The notes: generated by a model not told the origin, from the sequence alone. A stretch of DNA of 64,000 nt from Comamonas sp. BIGb0124 (GCF_003752175.1 NZ_RJVF01000014.1:248001-312000), one strand, 5' to 3'; numbered from the stretch's first letter, positions 17,981 through 26,817 are shown. Numbers and translations: made by a program.

Positions 17981-18012
17981 CAAGAAAAGCGGTGTTTTCA
18001 GAAAACCCCGCT
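17981..18012 (-). terminator. Attenuator-like hairpin in the rne leader
   Basis: On the minus strand, AGCGG and GTTTTC pair with their complements (18012-18008 with 17992-17988, and the adjacent six bases) with one mismatch, followed by TTTTCTTG. It looks like an intrinsic terminator about 85 nt after the predicted rne start site. It may be an attenuator, the end of a short RNA, or simply leader structure. Confidence 0.5.
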
Positions 18013-18100
18013 CTTCCGAGAACTGGTTTCCATCCATCCAGCAGGCGGGGCACGGCGTGCCGTTCTGCTGATGGACAGACTTCGTCCTGTCGCGATTCAT

Positions 18101-18129
18101 TTTATATGAGAACCTGCGGTGCCGGTCAC
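18101..18129 (-). promoter_or_regulatory. Predicted sigma-70 promoter of rne
   Basis: Minus strand: GTGACC (18129-18124), 17-bp spacer, TATAAA (18106-18101). The -35 matches consensus at four positions and the -10 at five. Predicted start near 18094. Confidence 0.6.
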
Positions 18130-18342
18130 GCATACGACACATCCCTGTGCAACTCGCTCATTGTCCCGAAGCAGGACTCGCCGCTGCCGGGGCAAGTGCG
18201 TGCCACGACTCAGGCCAGCGCGCTCACGGTAAACTGGCCACCTGCGTCGATGGCGGGTGGTCGGCCCGCCGTCAAACCAGGAGCGGGGGAGCCCTTTCCA
18301 TCTTGGTGCCGCCTGTGCGACGCCCCGTATCCTGATCTCCTG

Positions 18343-19500
18343 ATGCCTCGATTCCCTGCCTCTCGTTCCTCCTCGGCCCCTTCGGTACGTCCTCCGCGGC
18401 GATCCACGGCGGCGCCGCGTCCCTTGGCTCCGGGCCAGTCGCCCGTTGCCGCTCCTGTGTCTCCCACCGGCCCCGAGGCTCGGCCCGGCGGCGCACCGGC
18501 GCCCGGCGCCGAAGCCGCGCTGGCGGTCCGGTTGATCGAGGTCGACGACGAATCGGGCGGTCAGCGCCTGGACAATTTCCTCATGCGCCACCTCAAGGGC
18601 GTGCCCAAGACCCATGTCTATCGGGTGATCCGCAGCGGCGAAGTCCGTGTCAACAAGGGCCGGGCCAGCGCCGACACGCGCATCGAGGCCGGCGACCGGA
18701 TCCGCGTTCCGCCGATGCGCATTGCCGAACGTCCCGAGCCGGCGGCCCAGGCCGCGCCCGCACGCGAATTTCCCATCCTTTTCGAGGACGACCATGTGCT
18801 GGCCATCGACAAGCCGGCGGGCGTGGCCGTGCACGGCGGCAGCGGGGTCAGCTTCGGCGTCATCGAACAATTGCGCCGGGCACGGCCGCAGGCGCGGTTT
18901 CTCGAGCTGGTTCATCGGCTGGACCGTGAAACCTCGGGCGTGCTGCTGGTGGCCAAGCGCCGGTCCGCCCTGACCCGTCTGCAGGATCAGTTCCGCGAGC
19001 GGGAAACGGGCAAGACCTATCTCGCCCTGGTGCCCGGACAGTGGCCTGCCAGGCTCAAGGTCATCGACCTGCCGCTGCGCAAGTTCACCTTGCCGGGCGG
19101 CGAAGACGGCGCGGGCGAACGCCGTGTACGCGTCACCGACCGCGACGATCCCGAAGGCATGCGCTCCATCACGCTGGTGCGCATCAGCCCGGCGACGCCG
19201 CCCGACGCCGCTTTTTCGCTGCTCGAGGTGACCATCAAGACCGGTCGGACCCATCAGATCCGCGTGCACCTGGCGAGCCAGGGGCACGCCATCGCGGGCG
19301 ACGACAAATACGGTGACTTCGAACTCAACCGGTCGCTGGCCAAGCGCGGGCTCAAGCGCATGTTCCTGCATGCCTGGCGGCTGCAGTTCGATCATCCGGC
19401 CACCGGCGAACGCATTGCCCTCGAGGCGCCCCTGCCCGGGGAACTCGACGCCCTGGTCGGCTTCAATCACAGCCAGAGCCCCCCGACGGGGCTTGCATGA
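18343..19500 (+). CDS. rluC: Ribosomal large subunit pseudouridine synthase C
   Basis: A 385-residue RluA-family pseudouridine synthase, expected to modify 23S rRNA positions 955, 2504 and 2580 (E. coli numbering). After a Ser/Pro/Arg-rich N-terminal extension of about 60 residues come the S4 RNA-binding domain (QRLDNFLMRHLKGVPKTHVY) and the catalytic domain with HRLDRETSGVLLVAK, whose aspartate is the nucleophile, and KTGRTHQIRVHLAS. The divergent rne-rluC arrangement is conserved in many proteobacteria. The start at 18343 is the first ATG giving the family layout; its ribosome binding site is weak, so a later start is possible. Confidence 0.93.
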   Translation: MPRFPASRSSSAPSVRPPRRSTAAPRPLAPGQSPVAAPVSPTGPEARPGGAPAPGAEAALAVRLIEVDDESGGQRLDNFLMRHLKGVPKTHVYRVIRSGEVRVNKGRASADTRIEAGDRIRVPPMRIAERPEPAAQAAPAREFPILFEDDHVLAIDKPAGVAVHGGSGVSFGVIEQLRRARPQARFLELVHRLDRETSGVLLVAKRRSALTRLQDQFRERETGKTYLALVPGQWPARLKVIDLPLRKFTLPGGEDGAGERRVRVTDRDDPEGMRSITLVRISPATPPDAAFSLLEVTIKTGRTHQIRVHLASQGHAIAGDDKYGDFELNRSLAKRGLKRMFLHAWRLQFDHPATGERIALEAPLPGELDALVGFNHSQSPPTGLA

Positions 19501-19522
19501 ATCTTCAACAGGAGTAGTCCGG

Positions 19523-20179
19523 ATGCCCCGACGTTTCGACTTGCTGGCTTTCGATTGGGATGGAACGCTGTTCGACTCGACCCAGATCATCACGCGGTGT
19601 CTGCAAGAGGCTGTACGCGATGTCGGCGGGCGGGTACCGAGCGACCGCGATGCGTCGTATGTGATCGGGCTGAGCCTCATGCAGGCCTTGCAGCACGCCG
19701 CTCCCGATCTGGCGGCCGAGCATTACCCCCAGCTCATGACCCGCTACCGTTTTCACTATGCCAAGCATGTCGACGACGTGGTGCTGTTCCCGGGAACGCT
19801 GCCCATGCTGCATGAACTCAAGTCGCGCGGCTATTTTCTGGCCGTGGCGACGGGCAAGAGCCGGCGCGGCCTCGACGAGGCGCTGCAGAGCGTCGGCTTG
19901 CGTGGCCTGTTCGATGCCTCGCGCACCGCGGACGAAACCGCCGGCAAGCCCCATCCGCTCATGCTCAACGAACTCATGGCCGAATTCGGCGTGACGCCGG
20001 ATCGCACCCTCATGATCGGCGATACCGTGCACGATCTGCAGATGGCGGCCCGTGCCGGCTGTGCTGCCGTGGGCGTGAGCTACGGCGCCCATGCACATCA
20101 GGGCCTCGCCGACCTGAATCCCGAGTTCATCGCCGACAGTACGCAGTCCCTGCACGATTGGCTGCTGAGCCAGGGCTGA
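19523..20179 (+). CDS. HAD-IA family hydrolase, phosphoglycolate phosphatase-like
   Basis: A 218-residue haloacid dehalogenase-type phosphatase. Motif I is FDWDGTLFDS near residue 9, motif II the serine/threonine in AVATGKSRRG near residue 110, motif III the lysine in GKPHPLM, and motif IV GDTVHDLQMA near residue 170. It lies 22 bp after rluC behind a good GGAG, so it is in the rluC operon. Substrate unknown; the sequence resembles Gph-like phosphatases, and the pairing with rluC is common in betaproteobacteria. Confidence 0.93.
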   Translation: MPRRFDLLAFDWDGTLFDSTQIITRCLQEAVRDVGGRVPSDRDASYVIGLSLMQALQHAAPDLAAEHYPQLMTRYRFHYAKHVDDVVLFPGTLPMLHELKSRGYFLAVATGKSRRGLDEALQSVGLRGLFDASRTADETAGKPHPLMLNELMAEFGVTPDRTLMIGDTVHDLQMAARAGCAAVGVSYGAHAHQGLADLNPEFIADSTQSLHDWLLSQG

Positions 20180-20251
20180 AGACATCGCCCGATTCCTATC
20201 CTCTGACGACTATGCCCCAAGCTTTCGGGGTGCCATGGAGATGCCTGTCTT

Positions 20252-21331
20252 ATGAATCAAGATCCGACCGGGCGCGATCGCGCCGACCAGCGGGATGAGC
20301 CGTCGTGGCATGACGGACCGGCGCCGGCCCATGCCAACCCAGGACCGCCGCAGGCTGCGGTGCGCGGTGCTGCGGCGCCTGCGGCCGCCGGCCAGCCCGG
20401 CTGGGAACGCGAGGCCATCGAAAAGCTCGCTTATGCGGCGCTCAGCGAGCAGCGGTCCTCTCGCCGCTGGAAGATATTCTTCCGTCTGGCCTGGCTGGTG
20501 GTGTGGGGCGGAATCGCCTGGGGCTTGATCGCCCTGGGCACGGGTTCCGGCAGCGGTGGCGCCGGAGGCGTGAACCCGCACACGGCGGTGGTCGAGATCG
20601 ACGGCGAGATCAGTGCGGACGGTGAAACCAGCGCCATGAATATCAATGCCGCCCTGCGCCGTGCCTTCGAGGACGATCAGGCCAAGGCCGTGGTGCTGTG
20701 GATCAATTCCCCAGGCGGCAGCCCGGTACAGGCCGGCATCATCAACGACGAGATTCATCGGCTCAAACAATTGCACAAGAAGCCCGTCTATGCCGTGGTC
20801 GATGATTTGTGCGCCTCGGCAGCGTATTACATCGCCGTCGCCGCCGACGACATCTACGCCGACAAAGCCAGCATGGTCGGCAGCATCGGCGTGCTCATGA
20901 ACGGTTTTGGTTTTACGGAACTCATGCAGAAACTTGGAGTCGAACGCCGCTTGCAGACTGCCGGGGCTAATAAGGGCATGCTGGATCCCTTCAGTCCGGA
21001 ATCTCCGGAGCAAAAGCGCCATGTCCAGGTGATGCTGGACCAGATCCACCAGCAATTCATCAAAGTGGTTCGCGAGGGCCGCGGCGAGCGGCTCAAGGAA
21101 GACGGCGATACCTTTAGCGGACTGGTGTGGACCGGCGAGAACGCGATGGATATTGGCTTAATCGATCATCTGGGCAGCCTGTCCTATGTCGCCCGCGAGG
21201 TCATCAAGGCCGAGAAGCTGGTGGACTATACCGAGCGTGAAAGCGTCTCGGAGCGATTGGCCCGGCGTTTTGGTGCCTCGTTCGCTTCGGAAGCCGTCGG
21301 AACCGTGCTCCGGAATTATTCATTGCGTTAA
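20252..21331 (+). CDS. S49 family signal-peptide-peptidase-like protease
   Basis: A 359-residue membrane-anchored protease of the short (single-repeat) SppA type. The N-terminal 70 residues are cytoplasmic and charged, then one membrane helix at about residues 75-95 (FFRLAWLVVWGGIAWGLIAL). The Ser-Lys dyad can be placed: Ser189 in LCASAAYYIA and Lys241 in GANKGMLDPF, the same 52-residue spacing as Ser147/Lys199 of B. subtilis SppA. NSPGGSPVQAG is the oxyanion region. It probably clears leftover signal peptides at the periplasmic membrane face. It follows the HAD gene by 72 bp. Confidence 0.93.
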   Translation: MNQDPTGRDRADQRDEPSWHDGPAPAHANPGPPQAAVRGAAAPAAAGQPGWEREAIEKLAYAALSEQRSSRRWKIFFRLAWLVVWGGIAWGLIALGTGSGSGGAGGVNPHTAVVEIDGEISADGETSAMNINAALRRAFEDDQAKAVVLWINSPGGSPVQAGIINDEIHRLKQLHKKPVYAVVDDLCASAAYYIAVAADDIYADKASMVGSIGVLMNGFGFTELMQKLGVERRLQTAGANKGMLDPFSPESPEQKRHVQVMLDQIHQQFIKVVREGRGERLKEDGDTFSGLVWTGENAMDIGLIDHLGSLSYVAREVIKAEKLVDYTERESVSERLARRFGASFASEAVGTVLRNYSLR

Positions 21332-21382
21332 CGTCGAGCGGTGATTTGACTATTGATTCACGCAGCCGGCAGATAATGTGAA

Positions 21383-21388
21383 TATAAT
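21383..21388 (+). promoter_or_regulatory. Consensus -10 element upstream of the H-NS-like gene
   Basis: A perfect TATAAT in an AT-rich stretch 68 bases before the start codon. TTGACT (21346) and TTGATT (21353) lie upstream but too far for a normal spacer, so the -35 is uncertain. Confidence 0.5.
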
Positions 21389-21391
21389 AGG

Positions 21392-21415
21392 CCGCACTCG
21401 ATAAACTCGATGCGG
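21392..21415 (+). promoter_or_regulatory. 5'-UTR hairpin or operator of the H-NS-like gene
   Basis: CCGCA and TCGA (one bulged C between) pair with TCGA and TGCGG around a 5-base loop. It starts at or just before the expected transcription start and could act as an mRNA 5' cap structure or as a binding site. Confidence 0.4.
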
Positions 21416-21455
21416 TTGTCGCATGGGGTCGAACTTTTTCTCTCAAGGAATTTGC

Positions 21456-21767
21456 ATGGCTACATATGCTGAACTCAAGGCGCAGGCAGAAGCTCTGCTC
21501 AAGCAAGCCGACGAACTGCTGGTCAACGAGCGTGAATCCGCGATCGCCGAAATCAACCAACGTCTCGAGCAACTGGGCCTGACCCCCGACGACCTCAAGG
21601 GCGGCAAACGCGTCAAGGCCAAGGCCGACGGCGACAAGCCCAAGCGCATCGTGCCCGTGAAGTACAAGGGCCCGAATGGCGAAACCTGGACCGGTCGTGG
21701 TCAGAAGCCCGTGTGGCTTGCCGAATTGCTCAAGCAAGGCCGCAAGGTCGAGGAATTCCTGATCTGA
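21456..21767 (+). CDS. H-NS family nucleoid-associated protein
   Basis: A 103-residue DNA-binding protein. Residues 1-50 form a helical oligomerisation region (YAELKAQAEALLKQADELL) and the C-terminus has the H-NS DNA-binding loop KYKGPNGETWTGRGQKPVWL, with the core TWTGRGQKP replacing the E. coli TWTGQGRTP. It matches the short H-NS/BpH3-type paralogs of Burkholderiales that silence AT-rich DNA. AAGGAA at 21445-21450 sets the start. Monocistronic: own promoter region and strong terminator. Confidence 0.93.
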   Translation: MATYAELKAQAEALLKQADELLVNERESAIAEINQRLEQLGLTPDDLKGGKRVKAKADGDKPKRIVPVKYKGPNGETWTGRGQKPVWLAELLKQGRKVEEFLI

Positions 21768-21818
21768 TCTCATTCGGATCCTGGGCGGGGTGATTTTCAC
21801 CCTCCCAAAACAAAAATA

Positions 21819-21843
21819 GCCGCTCCCTGCCGAGCGGCTTTTT
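21819..21843 (+). terminator. Terminator of the H-NS-like gene
   Basis: A 7-bp perfect stem GCCGCTC/GAGCGGC with a 6-base loop, followed by TTTTTCTTT. Confidence 0.9.
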
Positions 21844-21962
21844 CTTTGCTGCGGTTTGATTTGCGGTACATGAACCTCATCATGGACCGAGTGCGTCAAA
21901 TCTCGGTGCAGCAACTGTCCTGCTGGGGGTTGTGTTCGGGCGCCGAAGCGCTTTGCAGACCG

Positions 21963-22820
21963 TCAGCAACCTATTGTGTAAACAGCGGGTAAAGCCATGA
22001 TCTCTGCAGCGGGTTTGAGCGCTGTCGGGTTTTTTCGCCACTGTGCAACGGCTGCACTGACGTTTTGTGACAATCCCTGTATCTCCAGGGTCAATCCCCA
22101 GCTGACCGCCAGCCGGGTGTGCGGCTGCAAATGCTGAATGGCGCTGTCGAGCAGCGCGGCATTGCGGTAGGGGGTTTCAATGAAAATTTGACTCTGTCCC
22201 GTCAGGTGTGCGGTCTTTTCCAGTTCACGCAAGCGGGTAGCCCGTTGCGCAGCGTCTTGCGGCAAATAACCGACAAAAGCAAAACTTTGGCCATTCAATC
22301 CACTGGCGGCAAGCGCCAGCATCAGGGAAACGGGGCCGACCAGTGGAATGACGGTTAAACCGAGGTCATGGGCGGCGCGGACTATGGAGCTGCCCGGATC
22401 CGCAATGGCCGGCATGCCGGCTTCGCTGGCCAGGCCCATGTCGTGTCCCTGCAGACACGGCTCGAGCAAGGCGGCCACGGCCGCGGGCACGCTGTCCGTC
22501 GCCGGTCTGCCGCCTCGCTGCGCCGTGACCGCCGTGGCATGGTCGCCTTTCTTGTGCATCTGGCGCGGCAGTTCGGCGATGTGAAGAGCCTGCAGCGGTT
22601 GCGCCAGCGGGTGCGTGCGGTCGACGCGCTTGAGGCTGGCCCGCAAGGTCTTGGCGTTTTCGCAAAGCCAGTAGGTCAGCCGTGCGGCGGTTGCCAGTGT
22701 GGTCTCGGGCAGCACGGGAATGGGCGCGGGGTCCGCGCTGTCGGGCAGGCAGCCGAAATCCAGGGGAGCCGGAACGAGATAAAGACGTCCGCGTTCGGTT
22801 CGGGGAGTGGAAGGCATCAT
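21963..22820 (-). CDS. SAM-dependent methyltransferase, RsmI-like (tetrapyrrole methylase fold)
   Basis: A 285-residue protein of the tetrapyrrole/16S rRNA 2'-O-methyltransferase (RsmI-like) superfamily. Landmarks are LYLVPAPLDFG at the N-terminus, the ASEAGMPAIADPGS SAM loop near residue 130, and the PLVGPVSLMLALAASGL and VGYLPQD segments that follow in RsmI. It is a divergent paralog, and whether it methylates rRNA is not known. The start overlaps the maf stop (ATGA, 22817-22820), so the pair is translationally coupled. Confidence 0.85.
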   Translation of the reverse strand: MMPSTPRTERGRLYLVPAPLDFGCLPDSADPAPIPVLPETTLATAARLTYWLCENAKTLRASLKRVDRTHPLAQPLQALHIAELPRQMHKKGDHATAVTAQRGGRPATDSVPAAVAALLEPCLQGHDMGLASEAGMPAIADPGSSIVRAAHDLGLTVIPLVGPVSLMLALAASGLNGQSFAFVGYLPQDAAQRATRLRELEKTAHLTGQSQIFIETPYRNAALLDSAIQHLQPHTRLAVSWGLTLEIQGLSQNVSAAVAQWRKNPTALKPAAEIMALPAVYTIGC

Positions 22821-23437
22821 GCGTGCGCTCCGTAGAGCGGCAGACCGGCGGCGCGCAGCAGCCGGCAGGTCCGGATCAGCGGCAGTCCGATGAGTGCGGT
22901 AGGGTCGTCGTTGACGATGCGATCGAGCAGGCTGATGCCCAGGCCTTCGCTTTTGGCGCTGCCTGCGCAGTCATAGGGTTGCTCGATGCGCAGATAGGTT
23001 TCGATTTCCCGGGCGTCGAGCGTGCGGAACTGGACTTCCACGGCGGCGAGGTCGAACTGTTCGAATCCCGTGGCCAGGCAGACCACGCTGACCGCCGTCT
23101 GGAATATCACCGTCTTTCCGCTCATGCGGGTCAACTGCTCGACTGCACGCTCGTGTGTGCCGGGCTTGCCCAGAGGCATGCCTTCGAGATCCGCGACCTG
23201 GTCGGAGCCGATCACCACGGCCTGCGGGTGACGGGTCGCCACTTCGACGGCCTTGGCGCGGGCGAGTCGCAGGGCGAGGTCCACCGGCGACTCGCCGGGG
23301 TGCGGGGTTTCGTCCACATCGGGGGCATCGGTCTCGAAGGGAATGTTCAGGCGCGACAGCAACTCCCGCCGATAGCGCGAGGTCGAGCCCAGGATCAGGG
23401 TGCGTGCGGACGTGGCCGCCGGATGATGAGAAGTCAT
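22817..23437 (-). CDS. Maf-like nucleoside triphosphate pyrophosphatase (YceF type)
   Basis: A 206-residue Maf/HAM1-fold enzyme. The N-terminal LILGSTSRYRRELLSRL motif, the DAPDVDETPHPGESP segment and VVIGSDQVADLEG are characteristic. Members of the YceF branch hydrolyse 7-methyl-GTP and related modified nucleotides, keeping them out of RNA. It stands divergent from yceD, in the same neighbourhood as in E. coli (yceF-yceD-rpmF-plsX-fab). Confidence 0.94.
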   Translation of the reverse strand: MTSHHPAATSARTLILGSTSRYRRELLSRLNIPFETDAPDVDETPHPGESPVDLALRLARAKAVEVATRHPQAVVIGSDQVADLEGMPLGKPGTHERAVEQLTRMSGKTVIFQTAVSVVCLATGFEQFDLAAVEVQFRTLDAREIETYLRIEQPYDCAGSAKSEGLGISLLDRIVNDDPTALIGLPLIRTCRLLRAAGLPLYGAHA

Positions 23438-23541
23438 TCCCGGATTATCCCGTGACTGCCCAGGGAGATCGTGGCCCTGTCCGGACGGTGCGAACCGGGA
23501 ACTTGTTTTCCCGGCGGGTGCGGACCTCTACACTTGAGGGT

Positions 23542-24096
23542 ATGAATCACGATTTTTCGCTCGAAGCACTCGATATCCGCGCCTTGATCCAGACCGAGGC
23601 CTCGTTGGCAGGTCCCTTGCCGCTGGCCGCCTTCGGTCGTGTCACCGCCGACGTCCAGGGGACGGAGGCGGGCGGTGAGATCGACGGCGATGTGGATTGG
23701 CAGGCCCAGGGGCGTGTGGTGCCGGTGGCCGGAGCCGCCGACGAGCTCTGGCTGGACCTCGTCGTGGATGCCGAGATCCCGCAGATCTGCCAGCGTTGCC
23801 TCAAGCCCATGCGCTCGGCCCTGCACATAGAACGTTCCTTTCGTTTCGTCGCCGACGAACAGACGGCTGCCGCACTGGATGAGGAGTCCGAGGACGACGT
23901 CCTGGTCATCAGCCGCCAGTTCGACCTGCATGCCTTGATCGAGGACGAATTGCTCATGGGGGCGCCGCTGGTTCCGCGCCACGACACCTGCCCGCAGAAC
24001 ATTGCCTGGACCGCGGAAGGCGAGGGCTACGACGAGGTGCAGGAGGAGCGGCGCAATCCGTTTGCCGCGCTGGACGTGCTCAAGAAGAAGCTCTGA
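23542..24096 (+). CDS. yceD: DUF177 / YceD family 23S rRNA accumulation protein
   Basis: A 184-residue YceD-family protein, which in bacteria precedes rpmF and is needed for normal 23S rRNA levels. The family core CQRCLKPM near residue 95 and the acidic run LDEESEDDVLVI are visible, ending in the RRNPFAALDVLKKKL tail that is typical of YceD. The ATG has a GAGGG only two bases upstream and a TACACT seven bases upstream, so the mRNA may have almost no leader. Confidence 0.93.
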   Translation: MNHDFSLEALDIRALIQTEASLAGPLPLAAFGRVTADVQGTEAGGEIDGDVDWQAQGRVVPVAGAADELWLDLVVDAEIPQICQRCLKPMRSALHIERSFRFVADEQTAAALDEESEDDVLVISRQFDLHALIEDELLMGAPLVPRHDTCPQNIAWTAEGEGYDEVQEERRNPFAALDVLKKKL

Positions 24097-24163
24097 TGCC
24101 ATTGCCGCGTCGATGCGCGGGCTCCTACCGCTGCCCGCCTCGGATCGGGAACGGGCAGGGGGC

Positions 24164-24192
24164 TTGGCCTGTTCGCCGGCCTGGGCTATAAT
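24164..24192 (+). promoter_or_regulatory. Sigma-70 promoter of rpmF
   Basis: TTGGCC, exactly 17 bases, then a perfect TATAAT; predicted start near 24199, 84 nt before the rpmF ATG. One of the best promoter matches in the window. Confidence 0.75.
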
Positions 24193-24282
24193 CCTCGATT
24201 CACGCGCGCAGCCATACCTGTCGTGCACCGAACACCCACCCAGCGGCATGTGCCGTCAAACATTTAAGTTCAGGAGCGGATC

Positions 24283-24474
24283 ATGGCCGTCCAGCAAAAC
24301 AAGAAGTCTCCTTCCAAGCGCGGTATGCACCGTTCGCACAACGCGCTGAACACTCCCGGCATTGCCGTGGAACCCACCACCGGTGAAGTGCATCTGCGCC
24401 ACCACATCAGCCCCAACGGCTTCTATCGTGGCCGCAAGGTCCTGAAGACCAAGGCTGATTCCAGCGAAGCCTGA
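24283..24474 (+). CDS. rpmF: 50S ribosomal protein L32
   Basis: A 63-residue ribosomal protein starting [20 protein letters not shown], the L32 signature, with [17 protein letters not shown] in the second half. The zinc-binding cysteines of some L32 proteins are absent, as in other proteobacterial forms. AGGAG at 24272-24276 sets the start. It has its own strong promoter and is followed by a strong terminator before plsX. Confidence 0.98.
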   Translation: MAVQQNKKSPSKRGMHRSHNALNTPGIAVEPTTGEVHLRHHISPNGFYRGRKVLKTKADSSEA

Positions 24475-24519
24475 TCGGTTGGGCATGCAGACTTCGTTCT
24501 GTAGCCCAGACCGCGAGAG

Positions 24520-24562
24520 GGCCTGCCGCTGCACGGCAAGTGCGGCGCCAGGCCTTTTTTTT
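24520..24562 (+). terminator. Terminator between rpmF and plsX
   Basis: A 15-position stem (24520-24534 with 24540-24554) with one mismatch and one G-T pair, 5-base loop, followed by eight T. It should end most transcripts after rpmF, letting only part of the traffic reach the fatty-acid genes. Confidence 0.9.
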
Positions 24563-24606
24563 CGAGAGCTCTGTCGGCCCTCGTCCCGTAGCAGTTTGTT
24601 TGAGAG

Positions 24607-25692
24607 ATGACCATCACCACCATCGCCGTTGATTGCATGGGGGGCGACCATGGCCCTCGAGTCACTTTGGCGGCTTGCCGGCATTTTCTCGACAGCCATC
24701 CCGACGCTCGCCTGTTGCTGGTCGGTCAGGCCGATGCGCTGGCCGGTTTCGAACACCCGCGCGCCCGGTCCGTGATCGCCACCGAGGTGGTGGCCATGGA
24801 CGATCCGATCGAACTGGCTCTGCGCCGCAAAAAAGACTCGTCGATGCGCGTGGCCATCGTTCAGGTCAAGGACGGGCATGCAGAGGCTGCGGTTTCGGCC
24901 GGCAATACGGGAGCGCTGATGGCCATCGCCCGTTATGTGCTCAAGACCCTCGAGGGGATCGAGCGGCCCGCCATCGCCTATCCCTTGCCCAACGCCAAGG
25001 GCGAGGCCACGACGGTGCTGGATCTGGGCGCCAATGTCGACTGCACGGCCGAACATCTGTTGCAGTTCGCCGTCATGGGTTCGGCCCTCGACTCGGTGCT
25101 CAAGGACAAGGCGCGGCCGACGGTCGGCCTGCTCAACATCGGCTCCGAGGCCATCAAGGGCAGCGAAGAAATCAAACGTGCAGGCGAACTGCTGCGTGCA
25201 GCGGCGGCGACCGGTGCCATCGACTTCTATGGCAACGTCGAAGGCAACGACATCTTCAAGGGCACGTCCGACATCGTGGTCTGCGATGGTTTCGTCGGCA
25301 ATGTCGCGCTCAAGACCACCGAAGGCCTGGCCTCGATGATCGGCCAATTCCTCAAGCAGGAGTTCTCGCGCAACATCCTGACCAAATTTGCCGCCATCGT
25401 GGCCTATCCGGTCCTAAAGGCTTTCAAGACGCGTGTCGATCATCGCCGCTACAACGGCGCGGCACTGCTCGGACTGCGGGGACTGGTGTTCAAGAGCCAT
25501 GGCTCCGCCGATGCATTGGCCTTCGAGCATGCGCTTCAGCGCGCGTATGATGCGGCACGAAACCAGTTGCTCCAGCGGGTCCAGGCCCGCATCGCCCAGG
25601 CCGCGCCGCTTCTGTTGCCCGCGACCGGCGCGGAGCCGTTACAACAACAGCCGGCAGCGCCCGCGCGCCATCCTTCGGTATCCCAGGCTTGA
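24607..25692 (+). CDS. plsX: Phosphate acyltransferase PlsX
   Basis: A 361-residue enzyme making acyl-phosphate from acyl-ACP, the first step of phospholipid synthesis through PlsY. Family features: the N-terminal [23 protein letters not shown] near residue 97, LGANVDC, and the [16 protein letters not shown] segment near residue 205. The last 40 residues are Ala/Pro/Gln-rich. Followed 72 bp later by fabH. Confidence 0.97.
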   Translation: MTITTIAVDCMGGDHGPRVTLAACRHFLDSHPDARLLLVGQADALAGFEHPRARSVIATEVVAMDDPIELALRRKKDSSMRVAIVQVKDGHAEAAVSAGNTGALMAIARYVLKTLEGIERPAIAYPLPNAKGEATTVLDLGANVDCTAEHLLQFAVMGSALDSVLKDKARPTVGLLNIGSEAIKGSEEIKRAGELLRAAAATGAIDFYGNVEGNDIFKGTSDIVVCDGFVGNVALKTTEGLASMIGQFLKQEFSRNILTKFAAIVAYPVLKAFKTRVDHRRYNGAALLGLRGLVFKSHGSADALAFEHALQRAYDAARNQLLQRVQARIAQAAPLLLPATGAEPLQQQPAAPARHPSVSQA

Positions 25693-25764
25693 CCCGGTCG
25701 GGTCCGGCTGCCGTGTGGATCGGATGCACGCTCGGTCAGGGCCGGTGAGAGATACGCATCAGCT

Positions 25765-26745
25765 ATGACCAGACGTTATTCACGCATCACCGGAACGGGC
25801 AGCTTTCTGCCCGAGCAGCGCATCAGCAATGACGAGCTGGCTGCCCGACTGGCCCTCGACGGCATCGAGACTTCAGATCAATGGATCGTGGAGCGGACGG
25901 GCATCCACGCGCGTCATTTCGCTGCGCCCGATGTCGGCAGCAGCGACCTGGCGCTCGAAGCCTCGAAGCGCGCCTTGGCGGCAGCAGGACTGCAGGCCGA
26001 CGATCTGGATCTCATCATCGTGGCGACGTCGACGCCCGACATGGTGTTTCCCTCCACCGCCGCGCTGCTGCAGCACAAGCTGGGCACCGCGGGCAGCGCG
26101 GCGTTCGACGTCCAGGCGGTCTGCAGCGGCTTCGTCTACGCCCTGACCGTGGCCGATGCCATGATCCAGAGCGGTTCGGCCAACCGGGCCCTGGTGGTCG
26201 GGGCCGAAGTGTTTTCGCGCCTGCTCGATTTCACCGATCGCACCACCTGCGTTCTGTTCGGCGACGGCGCCGGTGCCGTGGTGCTCGAAGCCAGCGACCG
26301 GCCGGGCATCCTGGCCAGCGACCTCCATGCCGACGGCAAGCATGCCGGCATCCTGTGCGTGCCGGGCAACGTCTCGGGCGGCAAGGCGATGGGCGATCCG
26401 CTGCTCAAGATGGACGGCCAGGCGGTGTTCAAGCTGGCCGTGGGCGTGCTCGAGGATGCGGCGCGCCAAGTTCTGGCCAAGGCCGACAAGACCGCAGCGG
26501 ACATCGACTGGCTGATTCCGCATCAGGCCAATATTCGCATCATGCAGATGACGGCGCGCAAGCTGCGCCTGCCCATGGACAAGGTCATCGTCACCGTGGG
26601 CGAACACGGCAACACCTCGGCAGCCTCGATTCCGCTGGCACTTGACGCGGGCATCCGAGACGGCAAGATCAAGCCTGGCGACACGCTCATGCTCGAGGGC
26701 GTGGGGGGCGGCTTCACCTGGGGTGCGGTCCTGCTCGACCTCTGA
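25765..26745 (+). CDS. fabH: Beta-ketoacyl-ACP synthase III
   Basis: A 326-residue condensing enzyme that starts fatty-acid synthesis by joining acetyl-CoA to malonyl-ACP. The catalytic Cys-His-Asn triad is visible: [12 protein letters not shown] near residue 120, [10 protein letters not shown] near residue 253, and [12 protein letters not shown] near residue 283. The C-terminal [11 protein letters not shown] is the family end. Part of the plsX-fabHDG run. Confidence 0.98.
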   Translation: MTRRYSRITGTGSFLPEQRISNDELAARLALDGIETSDQWIVERTGIHARHFAAPDVGSSDLALEASKRALAAAGLQADDLDLIIVATSTPDMVFPSTAALLQHKLGTAGSAAFDVQAVCSGFVYALTVADAMIQSGSANRALVVGAEVFSRLLDFTDRTTCVLFGDGAGAVVLEASDRPGILASDLHADGKHAGILCVPGNVSGGKAMGDPLLKMDGQAVFKLAVGVLEDAARQVLAKADKTAADIDWLIPHQANIRIMQMTARKLRLPMDKVIVTVGEHGNTSAASIPLALDAGIRDGKIKPGDTLMLEGVGGGFTWGAVLLDL

Positions 26746-26817
26746 CCGGCACTGCAAGGCCCGACATCCCGTGCCGCATCGAGCGGCTTCAGTTCAACCT
26801 CCACCGATCCCACATCC

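Larger units (their letters stand above)
17314..18342. other. Long divergent region between rne and rluC, including the rne leader
   Basis: 1,029 bp without a convincing gene. On the minus strand a good promoter at 18101-18129 would give rne a leader of about 780 nt. The half nearer rluC (about 17780-18180) is less GC-rich and contains a strong hairpin at 17988-18012. A long structured leader that RNase E cleaves to control its own mRNA is established for E. coli rne; the same role here is inference. Several short open frames cross the region, but none has family features or a good ribosome binding site. Confidence 0.7.
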
